A stretch of 64,000 nucleotides of DNA, from the NCBI GenBank assembly GCA_026645575.1, contig JAPKMW010000036.1, positions 1-64,000 of the forward strand. The letters are read 5' to 3'. Positions 46,270-53,068 of the stretch are shown here, piece after piece. The first letter of the stretch is position 1, and every line of letters starts with the position of its first letter. A model generated the notes under the pieces. That model was given only the letters and a program-made list of their open reading frames with translations, made no database searches and was not told the DNA's origin. This DNA comes from Caldilineaceae bacterium. Lineage in GTDB: Bacteria; Chloroflexota; Anaerolineae; Caldilineales; Caldilineaceae. The translations under genes were made by a program, and so were the position numbers.

Positions 46270-46434
46270 TTACAACGAACAATTGCTGTTCGGCGGCACG
46301 CACAGATTATCCACTGTTACGGCGCCCAGCGTTGCCGTACAGACCATTTCCTCGGCGCGCACCGCCGGACTCGCTGCCAGTACGTAGAACAGCCAGAAAC
46401 CAAGCACGCCCAGCATCTTCATCACTTGTCGCAT
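46270..46434 (-). pseudogene. Truncated paralogue of the secreted beta-solenoid protein
   Basis: 54 aa from ATG 46434: signal peptide ending AASPAVRAEE, then VCTATLGAVTVDNLCVPPNSNCSL and stop. It corresponds to the first mature residues of the 225-residue protein at 59536 (DCVGSLSNVVVQNVIVPPG then CTL), which continues with a repeated solenoid. No continued homology follows the stop. A copy of the bipartite promoter stands upstream at 46611-46642. Either a decayed copy or a very small secreted peptide. Confidence 0.6.
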
Positions 46435-46610
46435 CTGTGTATGCCCACCCTTTCGCAGGTAAACACTTTGAAACCTATGCATGGGTCTGCCCTGTTGTGG
46501 CATCAATGTGTAAGTTTTATGCATCGTAGTCCGTAGCCGCCTGAGCCAGCGTCAATCGAATCCAGAGGCGGCTATCTCATGGTCTACTAATTCCGGCATT
46601 GTCTCGCTAC

Positions 46611-46642
46611 TTCACAGAACGGAGTGGTCGGTTAAAAATACA
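46611..46642 (-). promoter_or_regulatory. Bipartite promoter-like motif, copy E (minus strand)
   Basis: On the minus strand: TGTATTTTT (46642-46634), 12 bases, CGTTCTGTGAA (46621-46611), 176 bases before ATG 46434. One mismatch in the second half relative to the other copies. Confidence 0.7.
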
Positions 46643-46653
46643 TAAAACTTTTT

Positions 46654-47736
46654 CTAATTCGTTGCGTGGGGCGTAGGGGCAATGCCCCAGTTGGCCGGGT
46701 CATTACCATAAGCATTGGAATCGAGGCGATGTAGCACACCTCCTTGGGTAGGCAAGGTGGGCCAGGGAGCCGTATCGGTATAGTCGATTACATCCACCTC
46801 AACATACGGGACGAAGCCATCATTATTGGGCGTATCGGGCCGCTGGAGAATGAATTTGCTACCGGTATCGGGCAGATCATATGGATAAGGGCCAATAATT
46901 TGCTCATCACCTGCAATCGCATTGGTTGCCCGAAAGGCTGAGGGATTGCCGGCGACAACCCAAAGCGTCGCATTGGGGAGCAAGTTCAGATTGGCTGGCA
47001 GGGCATACTCATTGCGCCCCAGAATACGCCAAGTGTTGTCCGGGACAGCCGGATCGTATAGCGGGACAATGGCATTGGTGATATTGGTCAAGGCAATGTA
47101 TTCATCTCCACTTTCAGGGCGATAGCCAAGAACACTGATCACCACTGGCCCCACTTGGGGTGCGGCGTTGGCTGCGCCCAGCGTCACCGCAGACTGGAGA
47201 AGGAATTGTTCCTGGTCGGTGCTGGTGACATAGCGGCCAAAGGAAACGCCATTGGGCGAGGCGCCAAAGCTGAAGCCATGATAGTAACCGGTTAGGCGTC
47301 CCGCTGCATCGGCAGCAAAGAGATAGATCTCTTCACCTTCAGCGCTGAAGACAAAGCGACTGTTCAACGGAAAATCGTCCGGCTCTAAGAGCAGATAGCC
47401 GTCGGCAGGAACAATACTATTGGCCGGAATCTTGAATTTCTTCGGTTTGTCGAAGGCATCGGAAAGATACCAGCCACTCACATTGACCGGTTCACGATTG
47501 GGATTATAGAGTTCCACCGTATCTTTTTGCGGTGGATCAGTATGGGCCAATAGTTCGCTGATCAACACCGGCAACGTGACAACTTCGGTTGTGTTATCGA
47601 CAAAGAGCGCCGGCCATGCATTGGCTGTTGCGCCCTGAAAAAGACCGAAGAAGAGCACGGCCAGCAACAGAATCCCCATAGTTAACAGTGAAACGCGCGG
47701 CTTGATCAAAGCTTCGATCAAGGGATCTTTACGCAT
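46654..47736 (-). CDS. Lamin-tail-domain protein with N-terminal anchor
   Basis: 360 aa from ATG 47736 (AAGGGAG about seven bases upstream). One TM helix (about residues 20-38), then an LTD beta-sandwich (about 60-175: VLISELLAHTDPPQKDTVELYNPNREPVNVSGWYLSD and VPADGYLLLEPDDF), and a second beta-rich half with another LTD-like start (DEYIALTNITNAIVPLYDP). LTDs bind surfaces or extracellular polymers. It is the last gene of the DUF4956-VTC-LTD run and shares its promoter. Confidence 0.85.
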   Translation of the reverse strand: MRKDPLIEALIKPRVSLLTMGILLLAVLFFGLFQGATANAWPALFVDNTTEVVTLPVLISELLAHTDPPQKDTVELYNPNREPVNVSGWYLSDAFDKPKKFKIPANSIVPADGYLLLEPDDFPLNSRFVFSAEGEEIYLFAADAAGRLTGYYHGFSFGASPNGVSFGRYVTSTDQEQFLLQSAVTLGAANAAPQVGPVVISVLGYRPESGDEYIALTNITNAIVPLYDPAVPDNTWRILGRNEYALPANLNLLPNATLWVVAGNPSAFRATNAIAGDEQIIGPYPYDLPDTGSKFILQRPDTPNNDGFVPYVEVDVIDYTDTAPWPTLPTQGGVLHRLDSNAYGNDPANWGIAPTPHATN

Positions 47737-47778
47737 ATCTCGCTCCCTTCTCAACTCGGTTCGTATGGCAAACGTCTT

Positions 47779-48591
47779 CTAGTGAAAATAGCCCATCCGC
47801 AAGATCGCCGGTTTGAACCAATTGTGCTTGATCTCCGGTCGGCCCAAGGCGATGCCGATGCAATACTTAGAAAAGCCCATCTCATATGCGCGTTGGGCGC
47901 GCAGGGCTTGGACAAAGATCGATTGAGAGGAGTAGTGCGGTTGCTTCACCTCTGCAATCACCAAGTGTGGGTGGTGCAGTAAACGACTGCGCTCGCCAAA
48001 ACAAAGATCAAAATCAATGGTCACACGTTCGGGGGTACACCGGTTAACCAGTGTCAGGCGAGTGAAGGTGTTGGTTAATTGCGGGGTTAACTGGGCCGGC
48101 GCTACTGGGATCAGCGACTGCAAAAAGGTTTGCATCGCCACTGTTAGTTGACCTGATTCTGCCGCAGAGGGCGCCTCTACTTTCAGCCGGCTCTTCACCG
48201 TGCGATCCTTATTATTTTTAAGTTTCACCTCCAGAAAGGCCAGCTTTGAATCAAGGTAGGTGCGTAAGCGCACCTTGTAGCGGTTGCGATAGCCGTTGTG
48301 GTGCTGCCGATAAAATAAGAGATCGGGCGTATCAAGATAGCAGGTATGATAATGCTGCAAACAGATGCCTTCAATGGTTAAAACGCGATAGGCATCGGCT
48401 ACATTGGTCAGAAGCGCTGCTAATTGGGCGGTAGTCAGAACAAATTTGGTGTCAACCCGATCCATTAAGGCGGAATCGGCGGCCTGTAATTCCTTCAAGG
48501 TGATCGGCGCTAATTGACGCGTTGCAAGGCCAATCCGCTGATCAACCAGCGCATCACTATCGCTAGATAAAGCAATTGTCGGATAGTACAT
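47779..48591 (-). CDS. VTC-domain polyphosphate polymerase-like protein
   Basis: 270 aa from ATG 48591 (GAGGAG eight bases upstream). VTC core: RVDTKFVLTTAQLAALLT, YHTCYLDTPDLLFYRQHHNGYRNRYKVRLRTYLDSKLAFLEVKLKNN and KSRL, with Lys/Arg and Glu residues lining a triphosphate-tunnel fold. VTC proteins make polyphosphate from ATP. Bacterial relatives with DUF4956 and LTD or CotH genes form a conserved neighbourhood of unknown role. Co-transcribed with the genes on both sides. Confidence 0.87.
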   Translation of the reverse strand: MYYPTIALSSDSDALVDQRIGLATRQLAPITLKELQAADSALMDRVDTKFVLTTAQLAALLTNVADAYRVLTIEGICLQHYHTCYLDTPDLLFYRQHHNGYRNRYKVRLRTYLDSKLAFLEVKLKNNKDRTVKSRLKVEAPSAAESGQLTVAMQTFLQSLIPVAPAQLTPQLTNTFTRLTLVNRCTPERVTIDFDLCFGERSRLLHHPHLVIAEVKQPHYSSQSIFVQALRAQRAYEMGFSKYCIGIALGRPEIKHNWFKPAILRMGYFH

Positions 48592-48648
48592 AAGATTACT
48601 CCTCGGTACATAGGGCAGACATCGGGAGCCAGATAGCAGGTCGGTCGT

Positions 48649-49314
48649 TTAGGCGGGGTTACGAGCGGCGGTGGTCGCGCTACTGGCCAGCGTGCGATCC
48701 GCGGGTTGGAAGGTGATGGTCTTTGCTGTCGCACTTGGTTGATAAAAGACCTGCAACTCGGCGGTATCGCGCACAAAATCAAGATTGTTCACTTCGATGC
48801 GGGTCACATCTAACCCGGTGCGGATACGTACATCCTCGACCAGATCCTGATATTTCTCCGGTTTTACCAGATCAACCTTTTCGTAGAGCAAGGCTTGGCG
48901 CGGTTCATAGGCGGCGCCCCAAAGCTGTTCCACCAGATAGAGCATGACTAAAACGAGCAGGTTGATCAAAACCCGATCCATCATCGTAAAACTGGTGTTG
49001 GTGAATAGGGAATTAAATAGCGCCAGTGTAATCGCAATAAAGAGATAGGTCATCTCTTTCACCGGAAGATTAATGCTGCGGATATTCATGGTGGCAAAGA
49101 GAGCCAGTAAGCCAAAGCCCATGCCACTATTTAATTCGAGAAAACGGAGCATCGAGACTACGAGATAGACTACCGCACTAAAACTTAGCAGCGTCGCCCG
49201 AAAATCTTGATTTTTCGGGTTGGAATAGCGGTAGACAAAGCGAGCGATCAAAAATGCGCTGGCGCAATTGACGGCAAATCCCGGCAGTAGCTCAAACAAA
49301 CCCGTGGTAAACAT
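48649..49314 (-). CDS. DUF4956 membrane protein
   Basis: 221 aa from ATG 49314 with AAAGGA upstream. Four or five TM helices (residues 8-130), then a cytoplasmic domain of about 85 residues (LYEKVDLVKPEKYQDLVEDVRIRTGLDVTRIEVNNLDF), the DUF4956 signature. It is usually next to VTC-domain proteins, as here. The unit DUF4956-VTC-LTD is preceded by a bipartite promoter motif at 49501-49532. The biochemical role of DUF4956 is unknown; a membrane partner of polyphosphate synthesis is the usual guess. Confidence 0.87.
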   Translation of the reverse strand: MFTTGLFELLPGFAVNCASAFLIARFVYRYSNPKNQDFRATLLSFSAVVYLVVSMLRFLELNSGMGFGLLALFATMNIRSINLPVKEMTYLFIAITLALFNSLFTNTSFTMMDRVLINLLVLVMLYLVEQLWGAAYEPRQALLYEKVDLVKPEKYQDLVEDVRIRTGLDVTRIEVNNLDFVRDTAELQVFYQPSATAKTITFQPADRTLASSATTAARNPA

Positions 49315-49757
49315 GGTGTTGGTTCCTTTCTGGCTGACAACAATCGGTAACAAAGCGTAGTAACCGCGCCTGTCATCAATCGCCGATGATTAACAAATTG
49401 TTATTAAACTCTTTCATTGTTAACAGAAGCAGAGGATTACTTACTCATAACTCACATGAACCTTCAAACAAGCAAAGGTTCTCTGTTAATCTATTGTTAA
49501 CATACAGAACAAGCTAGGTTTCCAAAAATACATATCGCATTACATCAATTTCTTGTTAGAAAGCTGTAATGAAATATAGATCATTTTTCTTATACACTAA
49601 TTGCCTTATACCAACTAGCGCTTGATCGATACACAAGCTCATTACGCCGCATTTTGTTCTATCCGTTCTCCAATAGCATCTACTTCACAGCTTTCTGAAA
49701 ACGATGGTCGTGGACAACACAGGATGCCTATAAATTTTTCAAAGAGGGAATACCGAT
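49315..49757. other. 443-base intergenic region between divergent units
   Basis: AT-rich, no reading frame of note. It holds promoter copy D (49501-49532, minus strand). The subtilisin gene on the plus strand starts at 49758. A weak, imperfect bipartite match near 49580-49611 on the plus strand is not counted as a motif. Confidence 0.6.
49501..49532 (-). promoter_or_regulatory. Bipartite promoter-like motif, copy D (minus strand)
   Basis: On the minus strand: TGTATTTTT (49532-49524), 12 bases, TGTTCTGTATG (49511-49501), 186 bases before the DUF4956 start. Confidence 0.8.
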
Positions 49758-51419
49758 ATGTTCATGCATGTTTGCGCAGAAAATCGTGTACGACCAGTGA
49801 AGTGTAGTCATTTGCTTTTGATCCTGATTATGCTATCAGCGCTTTTACCACGACCCGTAGCAGCAACATCAACAAAACAGGCACATCCGGCGTTATTGGC
49901 GCTTGCCGCGGCCAGACCAACGCAGACAGTACGCGTGATTATCCAAAAAGCAGAGCGCCCCGATCTGGTGACAGTACACGAAAACCCGGTAGAAAATGCC
50001 ATTGTACAAGTAGCCGGAGCTATTACCAGGGATCTGTCGATGATCAATGCTTTTGTCGCCGAGGTGCCTGCTGGTGCATTGCCGGCGCTAGCGGTGCGAC
50101 CAGATGTACGCTGGATATCACTCGATGCCCCGGTGGTAAGTACGGCTACCGACGCACACCGCGTTGCCGTTCCGCGCCAAGATGACGACGAGGATGAAGA
50201 TGAAGATGAAGATGACGACGGTGGTGATAGCGGCGGCAATCAAGGTCAACCGTTGCTTAACACTTATATTCCTGTCATCCATGCGGATAAAGCCTGGCAA
50301 CGGGGATTACAAGGGCAAGGCGTTACTGTAGCAGTTGTCGATAGTGGCATCACCGATCATGATGATTTCAAAGCGGTCGGCGGCAATCTGCGCATCAAGC
50401 AATGGGTGCAATATAGCAACTCCCAAGCGTATCATCCCGATGACTACTACGGTCATGGCTCCCACATTGCTGGTGTCATTGGCGGCAATGGCACTCTCTC
50501 TGGTGGCGCTTATGTCGGCGTGGCGCCCCAGGTCAATCTGGTCAATGTCAAAATTACCAATGATTATGGCGCCGGAGCGATTTCCGATGTGGTCGCGGGG
50601 TTGCAATGGATTTACAACAACCGGGCGACCTATAATATTCGGGTGGTTAATCTGTCGCTCAACAGCAGCGCGGCTGAACCGTATCACCTTAGTCCGCTCA
50701 ACGCAGCCGTCGAGATCCTCTGGTTTAGCGGCATCGTGGTGGTGGTCTCCGCCGGTAATAATGGTACAACCAGTGGCGGCGTTCTCTATCCGCCGGCCAA
50801 TGATCCCTTTGTCATCACCGTGGGCGCCACCAAAGATCAGGGTACGCTCCCGCTGAATGATGATGTTGTGGCGCCCTATTCAGCCTATGGCGTCACGCCG
50901 GAGGGCTTTGCCAAACCGGATTTGGTGGCCCCAGGGCATAATATTGTGAGCCTCATGGGGAAGCCGAATGCTGTGCTAGCGCAACAACACCCTGGCAACC
51001 GCCAAGCAGATCCGGTGCAGAGCAACTACTTCCACTTCCGCATGTCCGGCACTTCGGCCGCCGCGCCTATGGTGGCAGGGGCGGTGGCGTTGCTCTTGCA
51101 AGATGAACCGGGGCTGACGCCGGATCAAGTCAAACACCGGTTGATGACAACGGCCAATCGGCAATGGCAGGGTTATGATGCCGCCAAAGCCGGCGCCGGG
51201 TTGTTGGATGTTCAAGCGGCGATTAACAGTAACTCAACCGCCAGCGCTAACACAGGCGTTCCGGCCAGTCAACTGCTCTGGAGCGGACCTACGCCAGTCA
51301 CCTGGAATAGCGTTAGTTGGAATTCGGTCAGTTGGAATAGCGTAAGCTGGAATTCGGTCAGTTGGAACAGTGTGAGTTGGAACAGCGTAAGCTGGAATAG
51401 TGATTACTGGGGGCCGTAA
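49758..51419 (+). CDS. Secreted S8 subtilisin-like protease with WNSVS repeat tail
   Basis: 553 aa. A signal peptide follows a cysteine-containing N-terminus (hydrophobic core LLILIMLSALL). A pro-region (to about 130) is followed by an acidic low-complexity stretch (DDDEDEDEDEDDD). Catalytic triad: D195 in AVVDSGI, H233 in YGHGSHIAG, S433 in SGTSAAAPMVAG. The end is six tandem WNSVS units plus WNSDYWGP (51303-51419). The tail probably binds something or mediates retention. ATG 49758 is preceded by GAGGG. It ends at a strong terminator and the ECF sigma gene follows. Confidence 0.9.
   Translation: MFMHVCAENRVRPVKCSHLLLILIMLSALLPRPVAATSTKQAHPALLALAAARPTQTVRVIIQKAERPDLVTVHENPVENAIVQVAGAITRDLSMINAFVAEVPAGALPALAVRPDVRWISLDAPVVSTATDAHRVAVPRQDDDEDEDEDEDDDGGDSGGNQGQPLLNTYIPVIHADKAWQRGLQGQGVTVAVVDSGITDHDDFKAVGGNLRIKQWVQYSNSQAYHPDDYYGHGSHIAGVIGGNGTLSGGAYVGVAPQVNLVNVKITNDYGAGAISDVVAGLQWIYNNRATYNIRVVNLSLNSSAAEPYHLSPLNAAVEILWFSGIVVVVSAGNNGTTSGGVLYPPANDPFVITVGATKDQGTLPLNDDVVAPYSAYGVTPEGFAKPDLVAPGHNIVSLMGKPNAVLAQQHPGNRQADPVQSNYFHFRMSGTSAAAPMVAGAVALLLQDEPGLTPDQVKHRLMTTANRQWQGYDAAKAGAGLLDVQAAINSNSTASANTGVPASQLLWSGPTPVTWNSVSWNSVSWNSVSWNSVSWNSVSWNSVSWNSDYWGP
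51303..51392 (+). repeat. Six tandem 15-bp coding repeats (WNSVS)
   Basis: Units TGGAATAGCGTTAGT and variants differ mainly at synonymous sites (AGC/AGT/TCG/AAC/AAT), so the peptide is being conserved while the DNA drifts. Units 2 and 4 are identical in DNA. Confidence 0.9.
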
Positions 51420-51457
51420 AGGGTGCCAACGCTGTACCGATTTATTGGTGATGATTA

Positions 51458-51492
51458 CCCTTGGCACCTATCGTGCCAAGGGTTTGTTTTTT
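51458..51492 (+). terminator. Hairpin terminator after the subtilisin
   Basis: CCCTTGGCA / TGCCAAGGG stem with TTTGTTTTTT tail. It separates the protease from the sigma factor gene. Confidence 0.88.
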
Positions 51493-51680
51493 GCCATTAG
51501 TTAATTGCCTTAATTTACAATGTTATACTTTTAAAGATAGCTTTATTGAAAATTATAATGAAATGCGCTATGATAGCCGCAACTGTTGGAGCATTTATTA
51601 TTGAACATTCTCTCAACTTTGCCGCGTAATGCTCTACCCCTGATTCATGACCCGTCAGCTTTTGTAATAATAGGTATCGA

Positions 51681-52307
51681 ATGGCAAAAACGAATTTTCT
51701 CACCACTGAGGATGCGACCTTGATCCTGGCCTGTCGGCGTGGCGATAGTGAAGCGTGGACAGCGCTGGTGGCTCGTTATCAAAAATTGATCTATGCCATC
51801 CCCCGGCGCGCCGGTTTAGACGATGACCAGTGCGCCGACATTTTTCAGCAAACCTTCCAGACTCTCTTTGAACATCTGGAACGCATTGATCAACCCGAAC
51901 GGGTGCGCGCCTGGTTGGTGACAACGGCAAAGCGCGCCACCGAACGCTTGCAACAGCGCAACGCTCGCTATCAGCCCTTGCCGGAAAGCAAAGAGGTGGA
52001 AGGGGATGAAACGCCACAACAGGAATGGCTTGATCCCGATCCCTTGCCTGATGAAGTGATTACGCAGTTGGAAGAACAACATCTGGTGCGGACAGGAGTG
52101 GCAGCGCTTGAAGAACGTTGTCGCCGCCTCTTGACCATGCTCTTTTATGATCCACAGCAACTCCCCTATGCCGAAATCGCCACCCAGATCGGCATCCCTA
52201 CGGGCAGCATTGGCCCTACCCGCAACCGCTGTTTGCAGAAGTTACGCAGCTTATTGCAAGATTTGGGTCTCCAATGTATTTTCTTTCTCTTTGCCTGTTC
52301 TGTGTAA
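51681..52307 (+). CDS. ECF-type RNA polymerase sigma factor
   Basis: 208 aa. Region 2 (about residues 18-90: ACRRGDSEAWTALVARYQKLIYAI, DIFQQTFQTLFEHL, VRAWLVTTAKRA) and region 4 (about 140-195: LEERCRRLLTMLFYD, YAEIATQIGIPTGSIGPTRNRCLQKLRSLL), with a short linker and no extra C-terminal domain. The anti-sigma-like gene follows. Its last codons (CIFFLFACSV) lie inside a bipartite promoter motif (52275-52306), so the C-terminal residues are shaped by that site. None of the six motifs lies upstream of it, so its own transcription must use another promoter. Confidence 0.9.
   Translation: MAKTNFLTTEDATLILACRRGDSEAWTALVARYQKLIYAIPRRAGLDDDQCADIFQQTFQTLFEHLERIDQPERVRAWLVTTAKRATERLQQRNARYQPLPESKEVEGDETPQQEWLDPDPLPDEVITQLEEQHLVRTGVAALEERCRRLLTMLFYDPQQLPYAEIATQIGIPTGSIGPTRNRCLQKLRSLLQDLGLQCIFFLFACSV
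52275..52306 (+). promoter_or_regulatory. Bipartite promoter-like motif, copy F, inside the sigma gene end
   Basis: TGTATTTTC (52275-52283), 12 bases, TGTTCTGTGTA (52296-52306). It would drive the anti-sigma-like and TPR-CHAT genes (next start 52451, 144 bases away). One mismatch in the first half. Confidence 0.75.
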
Positions 52308-52450
52308 CTAAACGTAGTAGTAACGTACCGTAATCGTTTAAGTACTGCCCGCCACAAATCAACATGAATGGCGAATCGTTGCAATCCATCCCGTTTGGAT
52401 TGTTTTCGACTGCCGTAGTGCTTACTCTCTACCAAATTTGGAGCTACCCG

Positions 52451-53065
52451 GTGAACTTTCGTCCCAGCCATATTCCCTTTGATCGCCTGGTTGATTGGGT
52501 GGAAGCGCGCCTCACAACCGAGGAACGCAACCAATTGCAACGCCACCTGACGGATTGCGCCCATTGTCGTCAGGAATTAACGCAAGTTGAGCGCCTCTTT
52601 GGCCTGATGCAGAGCGACACCAGCGTTGATCCGCCGCCGGCTGTGGTCAACCGCGCCTTACGCATCTTCCGCCCCCATCAGGCGCCGGCCACGCCACCGC
52701 TTTTGCAGCGGATTGTCGCCGCGTTGCAATTTGACACCTTGCAACTTTCCCCAGCGGTCGGGTTGCGTTCTGGCGCCGAAGCGCCGCGCCAACTACTCTA
52801 TAGTGCCGGTGATTATGACCTGGATCTTCGGTTGACACCGACAGAACAGGCCGCACAGTGGGCAATTGCCGGCCAGGTGTTGGGTAATGATCTTGCGCTG
52901 ACCGGCGGCCAGATTGTTTTACAAGGTGTACAGCAACAAGTCACCACCCCGCTTTCTACACTTGGCGAGTTCGTATTGCTCTCCATTGCACCTGGCGACT
53001 ATAGCTTAATCGTCCAGATGAGCGATGCTGAAATTACCGTTGAGACGTTGAAGGTGGGACCATAG
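52451..53065 (+). CDS. Zinc-finger anti-sigma-like protein
   Basis: 204 aa from GTG 52451 (GGAG seven bases before); ATG 52364 is in frame but adds unrelated residues. The ZAS-type helical domain at the N-terminus (HIPFDRLVDWVEARLTTEERNQLQRHLTDCAHCRQEL) has the H-x3-C-x2-C zinc motif. There is no clear TM helix, so it is likely cytoplasmic. The C-terminal part (about 110-204) is beta-rich, perhaps a carboxypeptidase-regulatory-like sandwich. It probably holds the ECF sigma factor inactive; the TPR-CHAT gene starts three bases after its stop. Confidence 0.8.
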   Translation: MNFRPSHIPFDRLVDWVEARLTTEERNQLQRHLTDCAHCRQELTQVERLFGLMQSDTSVDPPPAVVNRALRIFRPHQAPATPPLLQRIVAALQFDTLQLSPAVGLRSGAEAPRQLLYSAGDYDLDLRLTPTEQAAQWAIAGQVLGNDLALTGGQIVLQGVQQQVTTPLSTLGEFVLLSIAPGDYSLIVQMSDAEITVETLKVGP

Positions 53066-53068
53066 TCA

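Noticed and set aside
49580..49611. Possible seventh promoter copy for the 49758 subtilisin (ATCATTTTT-N12-TTGCCTTATAC)
   Set aside because: Only the ATTTTT core matches well; the second half is too different to count.
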